This document shows, piece after piece, positions 1 through 7,798 of a DNA stretch of 64,000 bases. Source of the stretch: Candidatus Eisenbergiella stercoravium (GTDB lineage: Bacteria; Bacillota; Clostridia; Lachnospirales; Lachnospiraceae); NCBI GenBank assembly GCA_019113175.1, contig DXHY01000054.1, positions 1 to 64,000 on the forward strand, in the 5' to 3' direction. The notes beneath the pieces are model-generated. The model was not told the origin of the DNA and made no database searches. It saw only the letters and a list, made by a program, of their open reading frames with translations. A program made the position numbers and the translations under genes. The number at the start of each line of letters is the position of its first letter. The stretch's first letter is position 1.

Positions 1-61
1 CATCTTTCTTGGAAATTTCAGCTGCTTCAGCCATAGCTGCAACTAATTCTGTTTTGTTCAT
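1..61 (-). CDS. hup: HU-family DNA-binding protein, N-terminus only (cut by window start)
   Basis: Only the first 20 codons are in the window; they read MNKTELVAAMAEAAEISKKD, the typical start of bacterial HU histone-like proteins, which bind DNA as dimers and compact the nucleoid. A strong ribosome site (CAGGAGGAG) lies 7-15 bases upstream of the ATG, and a promoter lies further upstream at 135-163. The rest of the gene is outside the window, so length and DNA-binding arm cannot be checked. The N-terminal match is distinctive for this short stretch. Confidence 0.85.
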   Translation of the reverse strand, partial: MNKTELVAAMAEAAEISKKD

Positions 62-134
62 TATGAACTCCTCCTGTAATCATTTTAAAATGGTTCGGTA
101 TGCAAAAAGAGTAAACTCTTAAGACACTATAATA

Positions 135-163
135 TATATATACGCTCCCTTCTTTTTTGTCAA
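135..163 (-). promoter_or_regulatory. Sigma-A promoter of the HU gene
   Basis: On the minus strand TTGACA (163-158) is followed after 17 bases by TATATA (140-135) inside an alternating TA tract. The start point would lie near 128, giving a leader of about 65 nt to the HU start codon. Confidence 0.7.
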
Positions 164-235
164 GTATTTCCCTCGAAAAAACGGCGTTTTTACGGGAAAT
201 TTCCGGTGAATGGGAATAACTTCCATAATTAATGC

Positions 236-269
236 GGCGCGTCTCTTAACTTGAAACGCGCCATTTTTT
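236..269 (+). terminator. Intrinsic terminator pointing right, without an obvious upstream gene
   Basis: GGCGCGT (236-242) pairs with ACGCGCC (256-262) and is followed by ATTTTTT and, a little later, a second T-run. The U-tract is only on the plus strand. The CotS-like gene ends at 283 on the minus strand and the HU gene lies on the minus strand too, so no annotated plus-strand gene uses it. It may block antisense transcription, or serve CotS-like weakly as a hairpin. Confidence 0.5.
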
Positions 270-282
270 GTCGTTTTTTCAA

Positions 283-1263
283 TCATTTCAGCACACTGTC
301 AAGAAAAGCTTTTTTCTCCTCCTCCTGGCGGAGAAGATTTTCCAGTTTTTCTCTGTTTCTGCCCGGAATCCAGGCCTTTCCGCTGTTATAATAAAAATTC
401 ACGATTTTCCAGAATTTCTCCGGATAGGAAAAACGATAGTAGAGCTGCCTCCGGTCGTAATCGGACAGAGTGCGCTGGGTCTCATAGGCGGTCAGAATGC
501 TTAACGCGAGGCTGGGAGACCAGCTGTTCTTCTCCAGAAGCTTGCGTAAAAAAAGATACAGATCACGCACAGGATTATCCCGGAGGTATTTTTCAAAATT
601 GATGACTGCAAAGCCTTCCCGGCAGCACAGCAGGTTATGATGCTGGAAATCGCCGTGGCAGAAGCATCCCTCCTGCTCCTGTCCGCACGTCTTCCCCGCC
701 TCTTCCTCCTGAAGCAGTGCCTCCGTTTCCAGGGCTTTCTCATAAAAACCGTCATAGTGGTGGAGAAGGTAGAGTTCAAATTCCGACTTCTGTCCCTTCT
801 GGCGCAGGTAGCGGCGCACCTTCTTCAGTTCCCGGTTGTGTCTGGCATATTCCTTTTCCAGGCTGAAAGGGCGGCTTCCACACTCCGCAGCAAGCTGCGG
901 CAGTTCCATGGCGCGGTGCAGCCTTCCCAGCAGCTTCACAGCGTTCTGGCATTCCTTCACGTCACGCAGATTGCATTCCCTGCCTTCAAACCAGGTCTTG
1001 ACAATATAGGCAGTCCGGTCCTGATCGTAGGAAATCAGCTCGCCGTCGCGGTTTCTCCAAAGCTGTTCCACACCGGGAAAGCCGGAATCCCGAATGGCCA
1101 AAAGCAGCTTCTCCTGCACATCAAGCCGCACTGCCGGACCGGTATATTCCTTCAGAATCAGCCAGCCCTGAGATGTCTCCCCCAGGAGCGCTCCTCTTCC
1201 CTTCGCGGTACGAAGAATCTCCACATCATACTTTTCAAAAATGCTCACCGCTCTGTCATTCAC
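283..1263 (-). CDS. CotS-family spore coat protein (kinase fold)
   Basis: 326 residues with an aminoglycoside-phosphotransferase/CotS fold. Proteins of this family are assembled into the outer layers of the endospore coat. The catalytic-loop signature HGDFQHHN is near residue 200; the following DFD-type metal motif is changed to NFE (AVINFEKYL), so phosphotransfer activity is doubtful. The start is GTG at 1263, with GGAGG seven bases upstream; an internal ATG has no better site. It lies 89 bp downstream of cca on the same strand and could be co-transcribed. An alternative is a general APH-fold protein of unknown role, but length and motif order fit CotS. Confidence 0.75.
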   Translation of the reverse strand: MNDRAVSIFEKYDVEILRTAKGRGALLGETSQGWLILKEYTGPAVRLDVQEKLLLAIRDSGFPGVEQLWRNRDGELISYDQDRTAYIVKTWFEGRECNLRDVKECQNAVKLLGRLHRAMELPQLAAECGSRPFSLEKEYARHNRELKKVRRYLRQKGQKSEFELYLLHHYDGFYEKALETEALLQEEEAGKTCGQEQEGCFCHGDFQHHNLLCCREGFAVINFEKYLRDNPVRDLYLFLRKLLEKNSWSPSLALSILTAYETQRTLSDYDRRQLYYRFSYPEKFWKIVNFYYNSGKAWIPGRNREKLENLLRQEEEKKAFLDSVLK

Positions 1264-1352
1264 GCCGTTTCCTCCCTCTCATGCCGGGCATAGCCCAACG
1301 GACAGATTTTCTGCCATCAGGTATTACCTATCTTATGAAAAGGAAGCTCAGG

Positions 1353-2681
1353 TTATGTTTCTTTCGGAAGCAAAGAGAGCAAATATTCCTTCGTATTTTT
1401 CTCAGGATCTTCAAGGACAATCTCAAGGAGTCCCTGCAGCGTACGGCCCAGCTGAGGTCCCGGCTCCATCCCCGCCCGCATCAGATCCCGTCCGTTCACC
1501 GCCAGATCCTTTATGGTCAGGCAGTCTCCTTCCCGTTCGATCTCTTCATACAGTCCGCGAAGCTGTTCCAGCCATTCCTGCTTTTCGGCGCGCCGATAAT
1601 CGCTCTGCGCTGCCAGGTCGGCCGCCTTCACCTCCAGAATCAGCGGAAACAGATCCTTTCCCATCCGGGAAGCGGCACGGCGCACCGCCTTTTTTTCCGG
1701 CTCTATGGCCGCGTCGTGCCATTTCACCAGCCGGGAAACCAGCTCCGTCGTATGGTTGTCATATCGCAGCCGTTTCAGAATCTGGGCCGCTATCCGCTCC
1801 CCTTTCTGCGCGTGGCCGTGAAAATGATCGATTCCCGCCTCATCTGTAGTCAGACACAGCGGCTTCGCCACATCATGAAGCAGCATGGCAAGACGCAGGC
1901 ATTTATCCGGCCGGACAGCCCGCATGGCATGAAGGGTGTGCTCTCCCACGCTGAAGCAGTGGTGGGGATTGTTCTGCGGCTGCTCCATCAGGCGGTCAAA
2001 TTCCGGAAGCACCACCGCCGTGATCCCCGTTTCCCAGGCGATGCGCAGGAAATCCGGATTGGGGCTTGTCACAAGCTTTGTCAGCTCCATCTGAATGCGC
2101 TCCGCGCTCACCTGCCGGAGCCTGTCCGCATGACCGCGGATGGCTTCCTTCGTCCTCTCCTCAATGGTAAAACCAAGCTGGGCAGAAAACCGCACCGCGC
2201 GCATGATGCGCAGAGCGTCTTCCTCAAACCGCTCGTTGGCCTCTCCCACGCAGCGGATGATCTTCCGTTCCAGATCCTGCCTGCCTCCGAACAGATCCAC
2301 CAGTCCGTCTTCCTCATTATATGCCATGGCGTTCACCGTGAAATCCCGCCGCTTCAGATCCTCCTCCAGACTGGCGGTAAATGTCACTTCCTTCGGATGT
2401 CTGCCGTCCTCATATTCCCCGTCCACCCGGTAGGTCGTCACTTCATAGCCCCGTCCGTGGCGCATAACCGTAACCGTGCCGTGCTGGATTCCCGTATCGA
2501 TTGTCTTTTCAAACAGGGCCTTCGTCTCCTCCGGCCTGGCGGAGGTGGTGATGTCCCAGTCGTCCGGCGTGCGGCCAAGCAGGGAATCCCGGATGCAGCC
2601 GCCCACCGCATAGGCTTCGTAACCCGCGTCCTGCAGAATGTGAAGAATTGATTTTACGTCCTCCGGAAGCTGAATTGGCAT
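1353..2681 (-). CDS. cca: CCA tRNA nucleotidyltransferase
   Basis: 442 residues. The enzyme adds or repairs the 3'-terminal CCA of tRNAs using CTP and ATP in the cytoplasm. The class II nucleotidyltransferase head is clear: GGCIRDSLLG near residue 27 followed by the metal-binding DWDITT near 40, then the RRDFTVNAMA and RIMRAVRFSAQLGF neck motifs near 110 and 160. Unlike the shortest CCA enzymes, it carries an HD-type domain in the second half (LLHDVAKP near 267), a layout known in some Gram-positive and gamma-proteobacterial enzymes. The stop is followed by the CotS-like gene. Start ATG is preceded by AGAGAGAAAAAC, a weak site. Confidence 0.93.
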   Translation of the reverse strand: MPIQLPEDVKSILHILQDAGYEAYAVGGCIRDSLLGRTPDDWDITTSARPEETKALFEKTIDTGIQHGTVTVMRHGRGYEVTTYRVDGEYEDGRHPKEVTFTASLEEDLKRRDFTVNAMAYNEEDGLVDLFGGRQDLERKIIRCVGEANERFEEDALRIMRAVRFSAQLGFTIEERTKEAIRGHADRLRQVSAERIQMELTKLVTSPNPDFLRIAWETGITAVVLPEFDRLMEQPQNNPHHCFSVGEHTLHAMRAVRPDKCLRLAMLLHDVAKPLCLTTDEAGIDHFHGHAQKGERIAAQILKRLRYDNHTTELVSRLVKWHDAAIEPEKKAVRRAASRMGKDLFPLILEVKAADLAAQSDYRRAEKQEWLEQLRGLYEEIEREGDCLTIKDLAVNGRDLMRAGMEPGPQLGRTLQGLLEIVLEDPEKNTKEYLLSLLPKET

Positions 2682-2851
2682 ATTGTTTTTCTCTCTTTCT
2701 GTTCGTTTCTGCGTATGTACCTATTGTAACCCATTCCCGGATTTTTCGCAGTATTTTTTTACCGTGGCCCGCCCCTGCTGAGCGGAGGGCAAAGTCTCTG
2801 TATTTCGAACATTTAACTCTTTTTTTGCGATTCTTTTTTTCAAAAATCATC

Positions 2852-2880
2852 TTGACATTTCCCATATCAGGCGCTATAGT
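2852..2880 (+). promoter_or_regulatory. Strong sigma-A promoter of the cold-shock gene
   Basis: TTGACA (2852-2857), a 17-base spacer, then TATAGT (2875-2880). The start point would be near 2887, which leaves a leader of about 210 nt before the cold-shock protein start. Long leaders are characteristic of cold-shock mRNAs. Confidence 0.8.
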
Positions 2881-2909
2881 TATTTTGTATTCCAAACGAT
2901 TCCATGATT

Positions 2910-2968
2910 CACATATTTTTGTAAATCCCTGGGCACGTCGAAGATTTACGAAGATATGTGTTTTTTTT
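2910..2968 (+). terminator. Terminator hairpin inside the csp leader (candidate attenuator)
   Basis: CACATATTTTTGTAAATC (2910-2927) pairs over 18 positions, with a few G-U pairs, with GATTTACGAAGATATGTG (2943-2960), followed at once by eight T. It lies 20-80 nt after the predicted csp start point and 130 nt before the csp start codon. Only the plus strand has the U-tract. Either it attenuates csp or it ends a separate RNA of about 80 nt. Confidence 0.75.
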
Positions 2969-3098
2969 AACGGATCCTTTTGAATACATGGCGTATCCGG
3001 TTCGCAGCCGGCGCGCCCTGTAACTGATGGCATCCGCTTTAGAGGGGGCGCAATCAGGACCATATATTATTTTTTCATTTTTTAAGGAGGTACCACTC

Positions 3099-3311
3099 AT
3101 GAGCAACGGTACAGTTAAGTGGTTCAACGCTGAAAAGGGCTATGGTTTCATCACCAATGCTGACAACGGAGAGGATGTATTCGTACATTATTCTTCCATT
3201 CAGGTTGACGGATTCAAGACCCTGCAGGAAGGCCAGGCCGTAACGTTCGATACGGAGACCGATCCCAGAGACAGCAAGAAGGTTCGCGCTGTCAACGTGA
3301 TTCCTCAGTAA
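3099..3311 (+). CDS. Cold-shock protein (CspA family)
   Basis: 70 residues, the usual length of single-domain cold-shock proteins, which bind single-stranded RNA and melt secondary structure. The RNP1 motif (KGYGFITN) and RNP2 motif (VFVHYSSI) are both intact, in the order seen in the five-stranded OB fold. The start is the ATG at 3099, with an ideal AAGGAGG at 3084-3090; an upstream in-frame extension has no ribosome site and was not used. The gene has its own strong promoter, a long leader with an internal terminator, and a terminator after the stop, so it is monocistronic. Confidence 0.97.
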   Translation: MSNGTVKWFNAEKGYGFITNADNGEDVFVHYSSIQVDGFKTLQEGQAVTFDTETDPRDSKKVRAVNVIPQ

Positions 3312-3401
3312 ACCCTAAATCATTGTTACAGCTCTGCCGAAGGCTGGACGGTAACGAATCGTCGGCAATAGACATCTGAACAGACAACCACAAAAAAACG
3401 G

Positions 3402-3454
3402 ACAGGACTTCCTGCCGCTGAGAAGGCTCAGCCGGCACGGCAGTCCTGTTTTTT
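3402..3454. terminator. Bidirectional terminator between csp and the histidine kinase
   Basis: ACAGGACT (3402-3409) pairs with AGTCCTGT (3442-3449), with an inner stem CTGAG/CTCAG. The hairpin is flanked by an A-run on the left and a T-run on the right, so it can end csp on the plus strand and the convergent kinase gene on the minus strand. Confidence 0.85.
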
Positions 3455-3481
3455 ATTTTCCGCTGTCCGAAGAGCTGCATT

Positions 3482-4975
3482 TCATTCCTGTGAAAACGGT
3501 CTGTCAGCCGCCTTCCTCCCTCTTCCTTTTCCATACCACAGAATCTCCCACCATTTCTGCGCCTCCCCTCTCTTTTCTTCCAGCGTTCCGGCTGTCGGAA
3601 GATACAGAAGCACCTCCCGCCCGTCCGCGGAAAATCTCATCTGTCCGCCATGGGCGGACGTAATCTGACTGACGATGCGCAGTCCCATGATGTGCGGGCC
3701 GTCCGGCTCCGACGGGCGCATCCCCTCCAGAATCCGGCGTACCTCTTCGGGAATTCCGCTCCCGTCATCCCTGACGCTGAGCACGCAGAGGCTCTGCCCT
3801 TCCTTTCGTTCCAGCCTGCCGGATACCAGGATCTGACAGCCCGGATTATGGCGGATGCTGTTTCCGATCAGATTCTGCAGCGCCCGGGAAAGAAGCGCCT
3901 CATCCCCGCGCATGACCACAGGCTCCAGCGCGTCATCGATTTCCGTTTTCAACTCACAGTTCTCCTGCTGACCGCTGTTTAAGATGGAAACCACCGCCTG
4001 TCTCAGCAGAGCCGCGGGCATGAAATCCTTTACCCGGAGGGGCTGCATGTGGTATTCCAGCTTGCTGGTCAGATTCAGATCCTCGATCAGGATTTTGATT
4101 TTCAGACTCTGCTCCCGGATGATTCCGGCCTCCTTTCTCGCCTCCTCCGGCAGGGCCGCGTCATTTTCCAGGCTGTCCGCATAGCCCATCACCATGGACA
4201 GAGGCGTCCGGATGTCGTGGGATACGCCGGAGATCCACTCCGTTCTCGCCGTATCCCTCCGGTTCAGGTTCTCCCGCTGAATTTCCAGAATGCGGGATAC
4301 ATGATTCAGCTTTTCGGCCAGATCCCTGGCGATGCCGTTTTCCGGAACCGCGATCCTTCTCCCGTCCACCAGCCGGTCCAGCCCGAAGGCGATGGGACGC
4401 AGCCCGTCATACAGCCGATAGCCGGACAGGAGAGCAAGGACGAGGATCATAAGAAAATTTGCGCCAAGAACCGCAAGGATAAAAAAGGGGAGGGTTTTTA
4501 CGGTGCTTGGGGAATATTCTACCGGATATTTTGCGACGCTTCCTTTGGAGTTGGCCACCACAAGAAGGCCCAGGTCACAGTTCCAGACCTTCACCGGATA
4601 GTCCAGCAAATACCAGCGGCTGAAGGAAGCTACCTCTCCCACGGTATAACGCTCCTTAATTCCCTCCGGCAGGTTCCAGCCCCAGATCCTTGTCCCGTCG
4701 TCATTTAGCAGGAAAGCGAACTTCGCTTCCATCTCCCGGAGAACCTCTTCTCCTTCCGCTCCCAGGCTTATCTGTCCTTCTTCGTCTGTCGAAAACACCG
4801 CCGAGACCCGTTCGAGCTGGCTGGACGATCCGCTTTTCTCATTCCAGAAACGGAGCACCGGCTGAATCAAAAGAAGTACAAGCAGATTGACACAGAGCAC
4901 CGCTCCCACAATCCATATGGCAGAAAAAATATAACGTCGGTATATTCGCAATAAGCTTTTCACATCATTCTCCAT
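3482..4975 (-). CDS. Sensor histidine kinase next to an antimicrobial-peptide ABC exporter (CprK-like)
   Basis: 497 residues. Membrane segments at about 15-40 and 161-186 flank an extracellular domain of some 120 residues. A HisKA domain follows with the phosphoacceptor His near 253 (GVSHDIRTPLS), then an HATPase domain with the N-box NLIGNSIRHNPG and G-box DDGSGIP. The C-terminal 35 residues beyond the ATPase are low-complexity and charged. The gene follows its response regulator by about 60 bp on the same strand and is divergent from a LanFEG-type exporter. Kinases in such loci (CprK of Clostridioides difficile, NisK-like) sense cationic peptides or lantibiotics; the ligand here is inferred. 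Confidence 0.85.
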   Translation of the reverse strand: MENDVKSLLRIYRRYIFSAIWIVGAVLCVNLLVLLLIQPVLRFWNEKSGSSSQLERVSAVFSTDEEGQISLGAEGEEVLREMEAKFAFLLNDDGTRIWGWNLPEGIKERYTVGEVASFSRWYLLDYPVKVWNCDLGLLVVANSKGSVAKYPVEYSPSTVKTLPFFILAVLGANFLMILVLALLSGYRLYDGLRPIAFGLDRLVDGRRIAVPENGIARDLAEKLNHVSRILEIQRENLNRRDTARTEWISGVSHDIRTPLSMVMGYADSLENDAALPEEARKEAGIIREQSLKIKILIEDLNLTSKLEYHMQPLRVKDFMPAALLRQAVVSILNSGQQENCELKTEIDDALEPVVMRGDEALLSRALQNLIGNSIRHNPGCQILVSGRLERKEGQSLCVLSVRDDGSGIPEEVRRILEGMRPSEPDGPHIMGLRIVSQITSAHGGQMRFSADGREVLLYLPTAGTLEEKRGEAQKWWEILWYGKGRGRKAADRPFSQE

Positions 4976-5036
4976 TCCCGGACGTCAGGCCGGATATGCC
5001 CTGACGCTCCTTCTGAACCGTTCCTTTCCGGTCCTC

Positions 5037-5771
5037 TTACCGTTCGCGCTCTTTTGCCAGCCGGTATCCCAGTCCCCGGACCGTCAGCAGCCACTCCGGT
5101 TTTGAGGGATTCTCCTCGATCTTCTCCCGCAGTCTGCGGATATGCACCATCAGCGTGTTTTCATAGCCGTAATACTCGTCTCCCCAGACCGTGTTGCACA
5201 GCGCGTCAAAGGTCACGATATTCCCCCGGTTCTCATAGAGCTTCTTTAAGATCGCAAGCTCCTTCGCCGTCAGTGCACATCTCTCCTTCCCGTCCGTCAC
5301 CGTCCCCGCGCTGAAATCCACGCTTTTTCTCCCCAGCTTCAGAACCTCCGAGGCCTCCTCCTGTCTCGCCTGAGAAAACCAGGTGCGCCGCAGGATGGCG
5401 GTGATGCGAAGCGCAAGCTCCTTCGGCAGAAAGGGCTTCGTCATATAATCGTCCGCGCCCAGCCCCAGGCCCAGCAGCCTGTCGTTGTCCTCGTCCCTTG
5501 CGGACAGAAACAGCACCGGCGTCTGGGAGCGCAGCCGGATTTTCTGCATCAGGGAAAAACCGTCTCCGTCCGGAAGATTGATATCCAGAATCACCAGATC
5601 CGGCATTTCCGCCTGTCCGCCTCCCGTTTCAAAAAAGGAAAGCGCCTGCGCGCAGGTCCCCGCGGTATACACCTGCCGGAATCCCTCCCGATGCAGCATG
5701 TCCGTAAGCATCCGGCACAGCTCCTCGTTGTCGTCCACCACCAGAAGCCTTCCATCATAAATACTGTTCAT
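5037..5771 (-). CDS. OmpR-family response regulator (CprR-like)
   Basis: 244 residues from the preferred start. Receiver domain at 1-115 with the acidic pair (VVDDNEE), the phosphoacceptor Asp in VILDINLPDGDG near 62 and the conserved Lys in MTKPF; then a winged-helix DNA-binding domain ending HIRRLREKIEENP and VRGLGYRL. An in-frame ATG lies four codons upstream at 5783, but GGAG falls between the two ATGs, so 5771 is the likelier start. That GGAG is the edge of a dispersed palindromic element. Upstream lie 11-bp-phased TAAGG repeats suited to OmpR-type binding between this gene and the exporter. Confidence 0.88.
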   Translation of the reverse strand: MNSIYDGRLLVVDDNEELCRMLTDMLHREGFRQVYTAGTCAQALSFFETGGGQAEMPDLVILDINLPDGDGFSLMQKIRLRSQTPVLFLSARDEDNDRLLGLGLGADDYMTKPFLPKELALRITAILRRTWFSQARQEEASEVLKLGRKSVDFSAGTVTDGKERCALTAKELAILKKLYENRGNIVTFDALCNTVWGDEYYGYENTLMVHIRRLREKIEENPSKPEWLLTVRGLGYRLAKERER

Positions 5772-5777
5772 AGTCGT

Positions 5778-5830
5778 CTCCATTCCGGAGCGTGCGACAG
5801 GGCTCTGTCATCACCGTCTCCATTCCGCCT
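5778..5830 (-). repeat. Dispersed palindromic element, copy F (partial)
   Basis: On the minus strand the right arm CGCTCCGGAATGGAG abuts the response regulator ribosome site. The string CGTCTCCATTCCG occurs twice, at 5775-5787 and again about 40 bp further right, suggesting partial duplication. Only the arm next to the gene is preserved. Confidence 0.55.
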
Positions 5831-5960
5831 CCCGACGGACGTACTTACATATTTTCTGAAATGCACCGCATTCATCCTCCATCCACAGGCCGCTCTTCAT
5901 CCCGTACCACTGTCCATTATATCCGTCTCCCGTCTTCACCGCCATAGCCCGCCGGAAAAT

Positions 5961-6022
5961 TTAAGGTAAAAGTAAGGCAGGCGTCACGGCAGTGTAAGGA
6001 AAGTCCTTTATTCTGTCCTTAC
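5961..6022 (+). promoter_or_regulatory. Candidate response-regulator boxes of the exporter operon
   Basis: TTAAGG (5961), GTAAGG (5972) and GTAAGG (5994) are spaced by 11 and 22 bp, so they lie on one face of the helix, and an inverted TCCTTAC sits at 6016-6022. A possible -10 (TATTCT, 6009-6014) overlaps this block. OmpR-family regulators bind direct repeats with about 11-bp phase. The array lies between the divergent regulator and exporter genes. Confidence 0.55.
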
Positions 6023-6034
6023 AGACAGCAAAGA

Positions 6035-6070
6035 CCGCCGGAGCTGAAAGCTCATCCAATGCTCCGGCGG
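6035..6070 (+). other. GC-rich leader hairpin ahead of the exporter operon
   Basis: CCGCCGGAGC (6035-6044) is perfectly complementary to GCTCCGGCGG (6061-6070), enclosing a smaller GAGC/GCTC hairpin. No T-run follows, so it is not a simple terminator. It ends about 15 nt before the GGGAGG ribosome site of the ATPase gene and could affect translation or mRNA stability. Confidence 0.5.
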
Positions 6071-6096
6071 GAAAATATGACAAATGGGAGGCAACC

Positions 6097-7011
6097 ATGA
6101 AATATGCAGTACAGACACAGAATCTGACAAAGAAATACAACAGAACCCTCTGCGTGGATCACATCGATCTGAAAGTCCCGGAGGGAAGCATCTACGGCTT
6201 TCTCGGCCCCAACGGCGCGGGAAAAAGCACCACGATGAAGATGCTACTGGGACTGGTCAAGCCTACAGATGGAAAGGCTCAGATCCTGGGGCAGACCCTG
6301 AACGATAAAAACCGGCTGGAAATCCTGAAGAAAACGGGCTCCCTGATCGAATCCCCTTCCTATTACGCCCACCTGACGGGGCGGGAAAATCTGCAGATCG
6401 TCTGCCTCTTGAAGCAGGTGCCGGAAAAACGGATCGACGAGGTGCTCCACATCGTCCGCATGGAAAAGCAGCAGAATAAAAAGGCGGGCCATTACTCCCT
6501 CGGCATGAAGCAGCGGCTCGGCCTGGCCGCGGCCCTTCTGGGAGAGCCGAAGCTGCTTCTGCTGGATGAGCCCACAAACGGCCTGGATCCGGCAGGCATT
6601 CAGGAGATGCGGGAGCTGATCTGCTCCCTTCCAAAGCAGTACGGAATGACGGTGATGGTCTCCAGCCACCTGCTCGGCGAGATCGACCAGATGGCGACCC
6701 ACACCGGGATCATCGACCGGGGCTGCCTGATCTGGCAGGATACCCTGGCACATCTGCATGAGCACAGCAGAAAGCAGATCCGCCTCCGGGTCATGAACAG
6801 CCGGGCGGCCTTCGGATATCTGACCTCCCGGAAGGTGGCCTGTAAGATGGACGGGGATTCCATCCTTTTCCGCGACATGCCGGATGAAGAGCTGGCCGCC
6901 CTCATGATGGGCCTGGCGGAAAACGGTGTCGGCCTTCTGCGCATCGAAGAGCTGCAGCAGAATCTGGAGGATATTTTCCTGGATCTGACCGGAAGGAAGG
7001 TGAGCTTATGA
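6097..7011 (+). CDS. ABC transporter ATPase, LanF/CprA type (antimicrobial peptide protection)
   Basis: 304 residues with one ABC domain: Walker A GPNGAGKST near 38, Q-loop region ESPSYYAHLTGREN near 88, signature YSLGMKQRLG near 132, Walker B LLLLDEPTNGLD near 152 and switch His in VSSHLLGEI near 190. The unusual signature (YSLGMKQR) is common in the BcrA/NisF/CprA group. It powers export or expulsion of peptide antibiotics from the membrane together with the two permeases that follow; the next start codon overlaps this stop by 4 bp. Ribosome site GGGAGG precedes the ATG. No lantibiotic synthesis genes are nearby, so this is defence rather than self-immunity. Confidence 0.88.
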   Translation: MKYAVQTQNLTKKYNRTLCVDHIDLKVPEGSIYGFLGPNGAGKSTTMKMLLGLVKPTDGKAQILGQTLNDKNRLEILKKTGSLIESPSYYAHLTGRENLQIVCLLKQVPEKRIDEVLHIVRMEKQQNKKAGHYSLGMKQRLGLAAALLGEPKLLLLDEPTNGLDPAGIQEMRELICSLPKQYGMTVMVSSHLLGEIDQMATHTGIIDRGCLIWQDTLAHLHEHSRKQIRLRVMNSRAAFGYLTSRKVACKMDGDSILFRDMPDEELAALMMGLAENGVGLLRIEELQQNLEDIFLDLTGRKVSL

Positions 7012-7793
7012 AGCGTGAAGCCGCGAATACAGGCTTTTTCAGCCGCACTCTGAGAGCGGAGATCCGAAAAACCAGACGGCGCTTTTTGTGGGTCCTGCCC
7101 CTGGGCGTTGTGCTTCTTGAATTTCTGATCTTTGCGACAAACGAATATGCCTACAGGCCGGAGGTGGCCGCGGACGGATATTTTTACCTGATATGGGGAA
7201 TCCCGATATACAATACCATTTTCCTCCCTCTGGCTCTCGCGGTCATGGCGAGCCGCATCTGCGACACGGAAAACCGAGGGAACACCTGGAAGCTTTTATG
7301 CACCATGCAGGAAAAAAGGCAGCTTTTTGACGTCAAGCTCCTGCTTGGCGGCCTGTACGCGCTGTTTCTGACCGCGCTGGAAGCTCTTCTCATTCCGGCT
7401 CTCGGACAGGTCATTCCCATCACGCAGGCGTTTCCCGTGAGGCATTACCTCATTTTTCTGGGCGTCCTGTTCGTGGTAAGCTGGGCCCTGTTCCTCATGC
7501 AGCAGGTGTTATCCCTGCTCATCGAAAGCCAGCTCATCCCTCTTTTCATCGGGCTTCTGGGAAGCTTTGTGGGCGTGTTCTCCGCCTTTTTCCCCATGGA
7601 TAAGGTGACCGGCTTCCTGCCCTGGGGCTACTATATCGTGGGAATGACGTTTTCCTCCTGGTACGATGAGGAAAACCGCATCAGCCATTTTTACGAAGTC
7701 CCGTTCCGCTGGCCCTGGTTCCTGGCTTTTCTCATCGTTTTCCTCATCCTCTATTTCGTGGGAAAACGGCTTTTCTTAAAGAAGGAGGTCTGA
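7008..7793 (+). CDS. ABC transporter permease, MutE/EpiE (LanE) type
   Basis: 261 residues with six predicted membrane segments (first near 29-46, last near 233-253) and no extracellular domain, the architecture of LanE/MutE permeases in lantibiotic protection exporters. The ATG overlaps the ATPase stop (ATGA-type overlap at 7008-7011), showing translational coupling, and the second permease starts five bases after its stop. It forms the membrane channel with the second permease. Substrate specificity cannot be read from sequence; CprABC of C. difficile exports cationic peptides such as nisin and gallidermin. Confidence 0.82.
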   Translation: MKREAANTGFFSRTLRAEIRKTRRRFLWVLPLGVVLLEFLIFATNEYAYRPEVAADGYFYLIWGIPIYNTIFLPLALAVMASRICDTENRGNTWKLLCTMQEKRQLFDVKLLLGGLYALFLTALEALLIPALGQVIPITQAFPVRHYLIFLGVLFVVSWALFLMQQVLSLLIESQLIPLFIGLLGSFVGVFSAFFPMDKVTGFLPWGYYIVGMTFSSWYDEENRISHFYEVPFRWPWFLAFLIVFLILYFVGKRLFLKKEV

Positions 7794-7798
7794 CCGAT

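Larger units (their letters stand above)
2682..3098. other. Divergent regulatory region between cca and the cold-shock gene
   Basis: No gene is visible in these 417 bp. The left part should hold the minus-strand cca promoter; a TACAAT-type -10 near 2722 is the best candidate but lacks a good -35. The right part carries the plus-strand csp promoter, a strong terminator hairpin and a long csp leader, listed separately. Confidence 0.6.

Noticed and set aside
1173-2651. Long plus-strand frame (492 codons) opposite cca
   Set aside because: It mirrors a clear CCA nucleotidyltransferase; His/Arg/Pro-rich composition and lack of a ribosome site mark it as a GC-driven shadow.
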